Position numbers and translations under genes: made by a program. DNA of 37,282 nucleotides, taken from positions 1 through 37,282 of the forward strand of contig NZ_JNYE01000089.1 in the NCBI RefSeq assembly GCF_000717185.1. Direction: 5' to 3'. Every line of letters starts with the position of its first letter. Position 1 is the stretch's first letter. The DNA comes from Kitasatospora phosalacinea. GTDB lineage: Bacteria; Actinomycetota; Actinomycetes; Streptomycetales; Streptomycetaceae. The notes beneath the pieces are model-generated. The model was not told where the DNA came from. It was given only the letters and a program-made list of their open reading frames with translations, and ran no database searches. This document shows, one piece after another, positions 8,605 to 16,849 of this stretch.

Positions 8605-9762
8605 GTGCCTTCCCGTCCCCGTCTCTACATCGACGTCCACATCCTGCAGACCGTCCCGCCGGCCAACCTCAACCGCGACGACAACGGCAGCCCCAAGGAG
8701 GCGTACTTCGGCGGCAAGCGCCGCTCCCGGGTCTCCTCCCAGGCCTGGAAGCGCGCCACCCGCATGCACTTCGCGGAGCGTTACGAGCCGCAGGACCTCG
8801 GCACCCGCACCAAGCGCATCGCGGGCAAGCTCGCCGAGCGCCTCACCGCCCGGGCCGGTGCCGCCGGTGCCGCCCTGTCCCCCGAGGACGCGCAGCGCAT
8901 CGCCGGGGCGCTGCTGAAGCCGATGGGCATCGCCGCGGGCAAGAAGGCCGGCGACACCGCGTACCTGCTGTTCTACGGCCGTCGGCAGCTGGAGGGCATC
9001 GTCGACCTGGTGGTCGCCGACGCGGCGGAGCTGGCGGCGCTCGACGACCAGCAGTTGGAGGAGCGGGTGAAGAACCTGCCGGTCCGCGAGCAGCTCCAGC
9101 AGGGCCATCCCGTCGACGTCGCGCTGTTCGGCCGGATGGTCGCCGACATCCCCGGCCTCAACGTCGACGCCGCCACCCAGGTCGCGCACGCCCTCTCCAC
9201 CCACGCCACCGAGCTCGAGTTCGACTACTACACGGCCGTGGACGACGAGACCGGCGACGAGGAGACCGGCGCCGGAATGATCGGCACCATCGGCTTCAAC
9301 TCGGCCACCCTGTACCGCTACGCCACCGTCGGCCTGCACCAGCTGACCGACAACCTCGGCGAGGAGAAGACCGCCGTCGAGGCCGTCGACCTGTTCGTCG
9401 ACTCCTTCGCCCGCTCCATGCCCACCGGCTACGGCAACTCCTTCGCCCACCGCACCCGGCCCAGCCTGGTCGCCGTCGTGGTCCGCACCGACCAGCCCGT
9501 CAACCTGGTCTCCGCGTACGAGAACGCCGTCCCGGTCGGCGACGGCATCCTCGCCGAATCGGCCCGCCGCCTCGCCGCCGAGTACCGCACCGCCACCTCC
9601 CAGTGGGGCGACGAACCGCTCCACACCGCCATCTGCCACACCCTGGACGCCGCGAGCCCCGAAGCGGCCGCGCTCGCCGAGGCGTTCGGCGCCAACCGCA
9701 CCTTCGCCGAACTCCGCGACGGCCTGCGCACCGCCCTCACCGAGCGGACGGCGGAACACTGA
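8605..9762 (+). CDS. cas7e: Cascade backbone subunit Cas7e (Cse4/CasC)
   Basis: Cas7 subunits coat the crRNA spacer and form the six-copy backbone of Cascade. The 385-aa protein starts PSRPRLYIDVHILQTVPPAN and contains the strongly conserved RRSRVSSQAWKRATR and GYGNSFAHRTRP segments. I chose GTG 8605 because AGGAG (8594-8598) is 6 nt upstream and because homologues begin right before RLYIDVHILQT; a GTG at 8542 overlapping the casB stop would add 21 residues of low-complexity sequence. It ends in TGATG, sharing one base with the cas5e start. Confidence 0.96.
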   Translation: MPSRPRLYIDVHILQTVPPANLNRDDNGSPKEAYFGGKRRSRVSSQAWKRATRMHFAERYEPQDLGTRTKRIAGKLAERLTARAGAAGAALSPEDAQRIAGALLKPMGIAAGKKAGDTAYLLFYGRRQLEGIVDLVVADAAELAALDDQQLEERVKNLPVREQLQQGHPVDVALFGRMVADIPGLNVDAATQVAHALSTHATELEFDYYTAVDDETGDEETGAGMIGTIGFNSATLYRYATVGLHQLTDNLGEEKTAVEAVDLFVDSFARSMPTGYGNSFAHRTRPSLVAVVVRTDQPVNLVSAYENAVPVGDGILAESARRLAAEYRTATSQWGDEPLHTAICHTLDAASPEAAALAEAFGANRTFAELRDGLRTALTERTAEH

Positions 9763-10598
9763 TGCCCGCCACCGACAGCACCCCGCCGGACGACCGGGCG
9801 GTCCTCCTGCTGCGGCTCGCCGGACCGCTCCAGTCCTGGGGTGACCGCAGCGCCTTCAACCGCCGCGACACCACCCCGCAGCCCACCAAGTCCGGCGTCG
9901 TCGGGCTGCTCGCAGCGGCCGCCGGGCGCCCTCGCGAAGCCGATCTCACCGACCTGGTCGGCCTGCGGCTCGGCGTCCGGGTGGACCAGCCCGGCACGCT
10001 CCTGCGGGACTACCACACCGTCAGCGACTACCGCGGCCTGCCGCTTCCCCAGGCCGGGGTCAATGCCAAGGGCATCCAGAAGCCCACGTCGCCGAGCAAG
10101 CACACCCACGTGACGCACCGCTACTACCTCCAGGACGCGGTGTTCCTCGTCGCCGTCGAAGGACCCGCCGAACTGGTCACCGTGCTCGGCGAAGCGGTCA
10201 CCCACCCCGCCTTCCCGCTCGCCCTCGGCCGCCGCTCCTGCACGCCCACCCAACCGCTGAGCCTCGGCGTCCGCCGCGGCACACCGCTGGAGACCGCCCT
10301 CGCGGAAGAACCCTGGCAGGCCAACGAACAGACCAGGAAGGCGTACGAGCGGCAGGCGAAACGCGGCCAGGCCCCGCGCCGGACCGACCGCGTCGACCTG
10401 GCGGCCAGCTTCGACGACCCGCACGGGGACGACACCTGCCAGGACGTCCCGCTGAGCTTCGACCCGCGCCGCCGCGGCTTCAGTAGCCGCAAGGTCCGGC
10501 ACGAGTGGCTCAGCGTTCCCACCGGCCTCCGGGCCGCCGTCCCCACCGAGCCGCCCGCCGACGGCGGCCACGACCCCTTCGCCCTGCTGGGCTGGTGA
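9762..10598 (+). CDS. cas5e: Cascade subunit Cas5e (CasD)
   Basis: Cas5e caps the 5' handle of the crRNA in Cascade and contacts Cse1. The 278-aa product carries the typical N-terminal LLLRLAGPLQSWGDRSAFNRR followed by PTKSGVVGLLAAAAGR, plus the DYHTVSDYRGLPLPQAG region. In type I-E the separate Cas6e does the RNA cleavage, so Cas5e needs no nuclease residues. Its ATG overlaps the cas7e stop by one base, so translation is coupled. Confidence 0.95.
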   Translation: MPATDSTPPDDRAVLLLRLAGPLQSWGDRSAFNRRDTTPQPTKSGVVGLLAAAAGRPREADLTDLVGLRLGVRVDQPGTLLRDYHTVSDYRGLPLPQAGVNAKGIQKPTSPSKHTHVTHRYYLQDAVFLVAVEGPAELVTVLGEAVTHPAFPLALGRRSCTPTQPLSLGVRRGTPLETALAEEPWQANEQTRKAYERQAKRGQAPRRTDRVDLAASFDDPHGDDTCQDVPLSFDPRRRGFSSRKVRHEWLSVPTGLRAAVPTEPPADGGHDPFALLGW

Positions 10599-10606
10599 CC
10601 CGACCC

Positions 10607-11374
10607 ATGACCTACCTCTCCCGCGTCCGCATCAACCCCCTGCGCGCGGCCAGCCGCACCCTGCTCGCCAACCCGCGCGCCCTGCACGGCGCCGTCCAGG
10701 CCGGAGTCCCCGACCAGGCCCCCGGCGACCGGGTCCTCTGGCGCCTCGACACCGACCACCCGCGACGGCCCCACCTCCTGGTCCTCACCCCCGGCAAACC
10801 CGACTGGACCCACCTCGTCGAACAGGCCGGATGGCCCGACGCAGACGGCGAGCACTACGCGGTCCGCGACTACAGCCCGCTGCTCGCCCAACTCGCCCTC
10901 GGCCGCGAGTACGCCTTCCGCCTCACCGCCAGCCCTGTACAGAACACCTCCAACCCGACCGGCAGCAGCACCCACCGCACCAAGACCGCCGACGAACTCC
11001 ACCACCGCTCCTACCGCGTCCCCCACCGCACCGCCGCACACCAGCTCGCCTGGTTCCTCGACCGCACCACCCGCTGGGGCTTCACCGTCCCCGAAGCCTG
11101 CACCGACACGCCCGCCCCCGGGCTGGACGCCCCGGAAGGCGACACGCCACCGGCCCGCGAGGTCCGGATCACCGACCGTGACCGGCGCACCTTCACCAAG
11201 CCCGGCACCCGCACCCCCGTCACCCTCACCACCGCCACCTTCGAAGGACACCTGCGAATCAGCGACCCCGCCCTCCTGAAGACCGCCCTCCTCGAAGGCA
11301 TCGGCCCCGCCAAGGCCTACGGCTGCGGGCTGCTCACCCTCGCCCCGCTCCCCGGCACCGGCGCGGCCCGCTGA
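10607..11374 (+). CDS. cas6e: crRNA-processing endoribonuclease Cas6e (CasE)
   Basis: Cas6e cuts the array transcript at the base of each repeat hairpin and stays bound to it. The 255-aa protein begins TYLSRVRINPLRAASR, has a histidine at position 27 (NPRALHGAV) where the family's catalytic His is found, and ends with the glycine-rich RNA-binding loop GIGPAKAYGCGLLTL. ATG 10607 is preferred because homologues start just before YLSRVR; a GTG at 10595 overlapping the cas5e stop is also possible. Its substrate would be the CCCCGC/GCGGGG hairpin of both arrays, and possibly of the orphan repeat near 6080. Confidence 0.95.
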   Translation: MTYLSRVRINPLRAASRTLLANPRALHGAVQAGVPDQAPGDRVLWRLDTDHPRRPHLLVLTPGKPDWTHLVEQAGWPDADGEHYAVRDYSPLLAQLALGREYAFRLTASPVQNTSNPTGSSTHRTKTADELHHRSYRVPHRTAAHQLAWFLDRTTRWGFTVPEACTDTPAPGLDAPEGDTPPAREVRITDRDRRTFTKPGTRTPVTLTTATFEGHLRISDPALLKTALLEGIGPAKAYGCGLLTLAPLPGTGAAR

Positions 11375-11377
11375 CCG

Positions 11378-12412
11378 ATGGCCGACATCTGGTGGAAAGC
11401 CCACCCCCACGACCTGCACCGCCTCTCCGACCGCGTCTCCAGCGTCTACGTCGAACGCAGCCACATCGACCGCGACGAGAACGCCGTCGTCGTCATCAAC
11501 AAGCGCGAAACCGTCCGCATCCCGGCCGCCATGGTCGCCGTCGTCCTCCTCGGCCCCGGCACCCGCATCACCCACGGCGCGGTCAACCTGCTCGCCGACT
11601 CCGGCACCACCGTGTGCTGGGTCGGCGAGCAGGGCGTCCGCATGTACGCGGCCGGACTCGGCCCCAGCCGCGGCGCCGGACTGCTGAACCGGCAGGCGTG
11701 GCTGGTCAGCCGCACCAAGGAACGCCTCGCCGTCGCCCGCGCCATGTACCGCATGCGTTTCCCCGGCGAGGACGTGGACAGCGCCACCATGCAGCAACTG
11801 CGCGGCCGCGAAGGCGCCCGGATCCGCAAGCTCTACCAAGCGCACGCCCGCCGCACCGGCGTCCCCTGGAACGGACGCGTCTACCAACCCGGAGACGCCC
11901 ACGCCGCCGGCGACGACCTCAACCGGCTCCTCTCCGCCGCGAACGCCGCGCTCTACGGCATCTGCCACGCCGTCATCACCGGCCTCGGCGCCAGCCCCGG
12001 TCTCGGCTTCGTCCACACCGGCCTCGCCACGTCCTTCGTCCTCGACATCGCCGACCTCTACAAAGCCGACTACACCATCCCCCTCGCCTTCGACCTCACC
12101 GCCCGCGGCCACACCGAAGAACGCGACGCCCGCCTCGGCCTGCGCGACCGCATCGCAGAAGACCGTCTCCTCGGCCGGATCGTCCGGGACGTCAAAGCCC
12201 TCCTCACCCCGGACGGCATCGACCTGGCCGATCAGGACGTCAACCAGCTGTGGGACGAGAAGGTCGGCACGGTCCAAGGCGGCGTCAACTGGTCTGCTGG
12301 AGGAGAAACTTCCCTCCTCCAGGCCATCGACCCGGGAATGGGCGACGAGGACGAACACCTGGCGATCGTCGGCCCCGAATTCGACAACGACCCGAAGCAG
12401 CCGCCGCGATGA
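11378..12412 (+). CDS. cas1e: Spacer-acquisition integrase Cas1e
   Basis: Cas1 with Cas2 inserts new spacers at the leader end of arrays. The 344-aa protein has the metal-binding residues expected in Cas1e: Glu145 (GREGARIRK), His213 (GLGFVHTG) and Asp223/Asp226 (FVLDIADLYKAD). Start is ATG 11378, 3 nt after the cas6e stop. The stop overlaps cas2e by 4 bp (ATGA). With intact Cas1 and Cas2, the adaptation machinery looks functional, in keeping with the large, uniform arrays. Confidence 0.97.
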   Translation: MADIWWKAHPHDLHRLSDRVSSVYVERSHIDRDENAVVVINKRETVRIPAAMVAVVLLGPGTRITHGAVNLLADSGTTVCWVGEQGVRMYAAGLGPSRGAGLLNRQAWLVSRTKERLAVARAMYRMRFPGEDVDSATMQQLRGREGARIRKLYQAHARRTGVPWNGRVYQPGDAHAAGDDLNRLLSAANAALYGICHAVITGLGASPGLGFVHTGLATSFVLDIADLYKADYTIPLAFDLTARGHTEERDARLGLRDRIAEDRLLGRIVRDVKALLTPDGIDLADQDVNQLWDEKVGTVQGGVNWSAGGETSLLQAIDPGMGDEDEHLAIVGPEFDNDPKQPPR

Positions 12413-12687
12413 CCGTCATCGTCCTGATCGCCGCCCCCGAAGGCCTACGCGGCCACCTCACCCGCTGGATGGTCGAAGTCCACGCCGGCGTCTTCGTCGG
12501 CAACCCCAGCCGCCGCATCCGCGACCGCCTCTGGGACCTCCTCGCCACCCGCATCGGCACCGGCCAAGCCATCCTCGTCGAACCCGCCACCAACGAACAA
12601 GGCTGGACCGTCCGCACCGCCGGCACAGACCGCTGGAAGCCCATCGACTTCGACGGACTGATTCTCTCCGCCCGCCCGACCCGATAA
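12409..12687 (+). CDS. cas2e: Spacer-acquisition protein Cas2e
   Basis: The 92-aa Cas2 of the E type (starts TVIVLIAAPEGLRGHLTRW, contains GVFVGNPSRRIRDRLWD) is the dimeric core of the Cas1-Cas2 integrase. Its start overlaps the cas1e stop by 4 bp. It is the last cas gene and its stop is only 18 nt before the first repeat of array 2, so the operon transcript may run straight into the array and the functional leader of array 2 probably overlaps the 3' end of cas2e. Confidence 0.96.
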   Translation: MTVIVLIAAPEGLRGHLTRWMVEVHAGVFVGNPSRRIRDRLWDLLATRIGTGQAILVEPATNEQGWTVRTAGTDRWKPIDFDGLILSARPTR

Positions 12688-12705
12688 AACCGCAGCTCAC
12701 GAAGC
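12688..12705 (+). promoter_or_regulatory. Short leader of array 2
   Basis: Only 18 nt separate cas2e from the first repeat. The last 13 (12693-12705, CAGCTCACGAAGC) equal the array 1 leader end except for one base, so both arrays offer Cas1-Cas2 the same repeat-adjacent sequence. No separate promoter fits in this gap. Confidence 0.6.
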
Positions 12706-15700
12706 CTCGGCCCCGCGCTCGCGGGGGTTGCTCCGGGGACACCGCCGTCGACGCCAACGGCTTCGACTCGGCCCCGCGCTCGCGGGGGTTGCTCCCTGAC
12801 GCCATTCGGGATCCCCCTCAACCCCTTCTCGGCCCCGCGCTCGCGGGGGTTGCTCTCGCCCTGGTGGCCGCCGAAGGTGCCGTCGGCACTCGGCCCCGCG
12901 CTCGCGGGGGTTGCTCCTACCAGGCGGTCCAGGCCCGGCGGAACCCCGACTCGGCCCCGCGCTCGCGGGGGTTGCTCTGCCGCCGAGCTGCAGGTGGCCC
13001 GGCAGCAGCTCTCGGCCCCGCGCTCGCGGGGGTTGCTCCCCGGCAAGGTGGTAGCCGTGGCCGGCGCCGCCCTCGGCCCCGCGCTCGCGGGGGTTGCTCT
13101 CCCGCCCGCTCCCGCACCACCCACGCCCGCGACTCGGCCCCGCGCTCGCGGGGGTTGCTCCGGGCTGCGCGCCGAGGTCGGCTGGTTCGACCGCTCGGCC
13201 CCGCGCTCGCGGGGGTTGCTCTCCGTCAGCGGACGCGGTGTCGTCAGTGTTGAGCTCGGCCCCGCGCTCGCGGGGGTTGCTCCGGGGGGCGAGGCGGGCC
13301 CGGTCTGTGACGGCGGCTCGGCCCCGCGCTCGCGGGGGTTGCTCCGTCGCGCTCGGCGACCGCGCGGCTGATGTACCCTCGGCCCCGCGCTCGCGGGGGT
13401 TGCTCCGTGGCCTTGACCTCTCCGGCCGCCTCGGCGATCTCGGCCCCGCGCTCGCGGGGGTTGCTCCGCTGCTGGCGCGACGAGACGTGCGCCGGGCCCC
13501 TCGGCCCCGCGCTCGCGGGGGTTGCTCCCGGGACACCCCCGGTTGCCCGGGGAGCTTGTGCTCGGCCCCGCGCTCGCGGGGGTTGCTCCGCGAGGACCGC
13601 GCGGCCGCCGAGCGTGAACGCCTCGGCCCCGCGCTCGCGGGGGTTGCTCCGCTGACGGAGCGCACGGCAGGCGGGGCGTACACTCGGCCCCGCGCTCGCG
13701 GGGGTTGCTCCCGATACGGGCGCGTGCCTCGGGGCACCGTGTCCTCGGCCCCGCGCTCGCGGGGGTTGCTCCTGGTCGGGGCGTACCAGCGGCTGCGGAA
13801 GGCGCTCGGCCCCGCGCTCGCGGGGGTTGCTCTGCTCGGAATCCTGGAATGTCCCAGGTCAGAGCGCTCGGCCCCGCGCTCGCGGGGGTTGCTCAGCCAG
13901 GCGCGGTGTACGATCCGCGCGCCGGGTCTCGGCCCCGCGCTCGCGGGGGTTGCTCCGAGTACTCCACGATCTTCCGGCAGATGGGCCTCTCGGCCCCGCG
14001 CTCGCGGGGGTTGCTCCCTGGCCGCGATCCCCTCCCGCGACAGGCCCTCCTCGGCCCCGCGCTCGCGGGGGTTGCTCGAACTGCTCTAACCCCACCGGCC
14101 GCCGTTGGCACTCGGCCCCGCGCTCGCGGGGGTTGCTCTCCCCCCAAACGATCATGCTGTTCTTGCAGGTCCTCGGCCCCGCGCTCGCGGGGGTTGCTCG
14201 CACGGGTTCGGGTCGCAGGACGGCCGGTCTGGCTCGGCCCCGCGCTCGCGGGGGTTGCTCCTTTCGAGAGGAAGCCCGGGCTGATCTGAGCCCCTCGGCC
14301 CCGCGCTCGCGGGGGTTGCTCCCTCACCGACACCGAACGCCGGATCCTCCGCCACTCGGCCCCGCGCTCGCGGGGGTTGCTCCCAGCCCGACGGCACCCC
14401 GCGCGGCCTCACCTTCTCGGCCCCGCGCTCGCGGGGGTTGCTCCGAGTACATCCGGCACCTGGAGCGCCACGAGTCCTCGGCCCCGCGCTCGCGGGGGTT
14501 GCTCTCTCGCGCTGTCCGAGCTGCGGTTGCTCCACGGCTCGGCCCCGCGCTCGCGGGGGTTGCTCCGAGCTCGGCCACAACCCGCACGCCTTCGTCTTCT
14601 CGGCCCCGCGCTCGCGGGGGTTGCTCCTTCCCGCCGCCCCGTTCCGGACCGGCCGGGAACTCGGCCCCGCGCTCGCGGGGGTTGCTCCGCCCCCGCGGCG
14701 CGGTTGATCCGGGCCACGGTCTCGGCCCCGCGCTCGCGGGGGTTGCTCCGGCAGGGCAGGGCCTGCAGGTCACTGCGGGCGCTCGGCCCCGCGCTCGCGG
14801 GGGTTGCTCTCTGGCCTCGATGACGGGGACCTGGCTCGGCGGCTCGGCCCCGCGCTCGCGGGGGTTGCTCCAATGAAGCGGCTGACGGGCGGCGACCCGA
14901 TCGCTCGGCCCCGCGCTCGCGGGGGTTGCTCCCACCCACCGCACCACCCGCCAACACCCCTCAGCTCGGCCCCGCGCTCGCGGGGGTTGCTCCCGCGAGG
15001 CGAACGACATCGCCTTGAACGACCCCTCGGCCCCGCGCTCGCGGGGGTTGCTCGCCGCGGTGCGGTTCGGCCGGCACTTCCGCTCTCTCGGCCCCGCGCT
15101 CGCGGGGGTTGCTCCTGAGTCGAGACGCCGAGGGCGACCTTCAGCTTCTCGGCCCCGCGCTCGCGGGGGTTGCTCCGCCGCCCACGCCACCCTGGCAGGC
15201 CAGCGGGACTCGGCCCCGCGCTCGCGGGGGTTGCTCCCTCGTCGCCGAGACCGCGTTCGCCCACCTGCCCTCGGCCCCGCGCTCGCGGGGGTTGCTCCAC
15301 GTTGCCCGGCGGGAGCCGCTTCTCGGCCTCCTCGGCCCCGCGCTCGCGGGGGTTGCTCGCGGCCGAAGCGACTGGCGCCCGCCGCCGACAACTCGGCCCC
15401 GCGCTCGCGGGGGTTGCTCCCACGTAGAGGCCATGCAGGAACAGGCTGACCACTCGGCCCCGCGCTCGCGGGGGTTGCTCCGCGCACGGCGAGCGCCTCA
15501 GCACCTACACCGTCTCGGCCCCGCGCTCGCGGGGGTTGCTCCGCGGCGTCCGGCTTGCTGGCGCCCCAGTCGTCCTCGGCCCCGCGCTCGCGGGGGTTGC
15601 TCCTCCTGGCCCGACGTCCAGCACCGCGAGCCGCTCTCGGCCCCGCGCTCGCGGGGGTTGCTCTCTGACGCACCGTCGGGCAGCACGGGCGAGCAGCTCG

Positions 15701-15770
15701 GCCCCGCGCTCGCGGGGGTTGCTCCGGCTCGTAGACGAGTCCGCCGGGCGGGCAGGCCTCGGCCCCGCGC
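12706..15770 (+). CRISPR. CRISPR array 2, type I-E, 50 full repeats / 50 spacers, truncated end
   Basis: The 28-nt repeat (CTCGGCCCCGC...GTTGCTC) begins at 12706, 12767, 12828 and so on to 15697, with a 61-nt period and two 62-nt steps (13255 to 13317 and 13805 to 13867). The 51st repeat at 15758-15770 keeps only its first 13 bases before unrelated sequence. The repeat is that of array 1 in inverse orientation, and reading on the + strand gives the 8-nt handle after the stem. The leader end is therefore beside cas2e and the truncated end is the oldest. The first base after each 28-nt repeat is C in 36, T in 9, G in 4 and A in 1 of 50 cases. Confidence 0.98.
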
Positions 15771-16035
15771 AAATGTTTATTGTAGGCCAGAGGGGTTCAG
15801 GCAGGTGTGGGAACGTGCTGCGCAGGTGGGTGCGGGCGAAGCGGCTCCAGCGGGCCTTGGAGTGGGAGACCAGCAGGACCTGGGCGACGGCCAGGCGCAG
15901 ACCAGCCCCGGAGTCCGTCAGCCGCGGCGGACGTCCTGAGCATGGCGTTCAGATTAGATGACCGCCGATCCGTACCCAGAGCGCCGTCAGGAGGGTGTCC
16001 AGCTCTTCGGTTGTAACAACCCGAACCCTGGACAC
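15771..16035 (-). pseudogene. N-terminal remnant of an IS982-like transposase
   Basis: Read on the minus strand, the sequence gives VTTEELDTLLTALWVRIGGH, then a TGA stop, then in the same frame GRPPRLTDSGAG, LRLAVAQVLLVSHSKARW and SRFARTHLRSTFPHLPEP. A shift of frame is then needed to read AYNKHL. This order matches, from memory, the N-terminal third of IS982-family transposases. The rest of the gene is absent: homology stops exactly where the truncated CRISPR repeat begins (15770/15771). It is a dead fragment joined to the distal end of array 2, presumably by deletion or recombination. The GTG at 16035 is a possible start. Confidence 0.65.
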
Positions 16036-16040
16036 CCTCC
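15990..16040. repeat. 13-bp inverted repeat over the transposase start
   Basis: GGAGGGTGTCCAG (15990-16002) is the exact reverse complement of 16028-16040, and TTCGG/CCGAA pairs inside it. The structure covers the probable start region of the transposase fragment. Hairpins there are known in insertion sequences, where they block translation from read-through transcripts. Confidence 0.5.
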
Positions 16041-16280
16041 CTGTATGTTTGACGCGGAACCGGCAAATCCAACCGACTTCTGAGCCACTTGTCTGGCGCC
16101 GTCCGCACCTTATGGGCGACGACTGCCTGGTCAGAGCCGGGCCACTCCGCACCTCACCATAACCACCGGTATCGCGAGTTCAAGCTGAGCAGGCACATAG
16201 ATTGCGTCCCAGCTGGATCGGCGGTTTGTCAGGCGTTGCGGGCCCTCACGTTCGAAACTTGCTGGGAGGTGACAACCGCT
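16041..16280. other. Non-coding remnant sequence
   Basis: No recognisable gene. This is the sequence upstream of the transposase fragment and is less GC-rich than the flanking chromosome. It could contain the lost end of the insertion sequence, but no terminal inverted repeat was identified. Confidence 0.4.
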
Positions 16281-16550
16281 TCACCTGCTACGCATTGAAC
16301 GAACGCCGGTCAGATTCGGGCGCGGCCAGCCACCAGGCGTACAGGCGGCAGCACTTGCGGCGATCAAGATGATGATCACGATCACCAATCCCGCAATCTG
16401 CTCTGGGGGGATGCTTGTCGGCTGTCCCTTGAGCGCACAGGTGGCAGCAGTCGTGGCCAATGCAACCAGGTCCTTGTTCTGGCGCAGCTGACGTGCGACG
16501 ATAGTCGGGATGCTGCCGTGCACACGGGCATCGCGGATCGGGAGACGCAT
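16281..16550 (-). CDS. Small putative membrane protein, unknown function
   Basis: An 89-aa reading frame with a good ribosome site (GGAGG, 4 nt before the ATG at 16550). The first half is polar (RLPIRDARVHGSIPTIVAR). A strongly hydrophobic segment at about residues 52-69 (IAGLVIVIIILIAASAAA) looks like one membrane helix, and a short basic tail follows. I recognise no family. It lies in a decayed region, so it may be a mobile-element cargo gene or chance, though the ribosome site and membrane segment argue for a real gene. Confidence 0.4.
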   Translation of the reverse strand: MRLPIRDARVHGSIPTIVARQLRQNKDLVALATTAATCALKGQPTSIPPEQIAGLVIVIIILIAASAAACTPGGWPRPNLTGVRSMRSR

Positions 16551-16570
16551 ATGTCCTCCAGGTCGTAGTT

Positions 16571-16608
16571 GGGCGCCCCAATCAATGCTTCGGAGGCATG
16601 GGGCGCCC
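16571..16608. promoter_or_regulatory. Stem-loop upstream of the small membrane protein gene
   Basis: GGGCGCCCCA (16571-16580) pairs perfectly with 16599-16608, with an inner ATGC/GCAT pairing. It sits 20 nt upstream of the ATG at 16550 on the minus strand, in its 5' leader; on the + strand it is followed by a weakly T-rich stretch. It could be a terminator for either direction or a leader element. Confidence 0.4.
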
Positions 16609-16761
16609 TTCTCTGTTGTATGAGGTGACAGTAGCGCACTGTCGCGGCCTCGATCCACCTGATGGACCATCAAGAGCGTTGGTAGGCACTTCATTTGAAG
16701 CAGCCGAGGCCTGAGCGACTTTGTTCTGTGCTTGAGGCGTCGCCTTGGCTCGTGACTGGTG

Positions 16762-16849
16762 GAGCTACCCCGCGAGCGCGGGGCCGATACAGAGTCCTGA
16801 GCAGAGCCCTGAGCTACTTTGGAGCCATTCCCGCAGGCGCGGGACCGAG
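16762..16849 (-). CRISPR. Relic mini-array: two degenerate repeats, one spacer
   Basis: The repeat at 16762-16788 begins GAGCTACCCCGCGAGCGCGG and continues GGCCGA; it matches the array repeat except for one substitution, one missing C and its last bases. The second, at 16822-16849 (GAGCCATTCCCGCAGGCGCG then GGACCGAG), has several changes but keeps a pairing stem. The start-to-start distance is 60 nt, one array period less the deleted base, leaving a spacer of about 33 nt. Orientation equals array 1, opposite to array 2. No cas gene or leader lies beside it. Confidence 0.7.

Noticed and set aside
10124..12358. 744-codon minus-strand frame opposite cas5e, cas6e and cas1e
   Set aside because: Low-complexity Gly/Val/Glu-rich translation; antisense to clear cas genes.
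12285..15961. Long open frames across array 2
   Set aside because: Same artefact of the GC-rich CRISPR repeat as in array 1.
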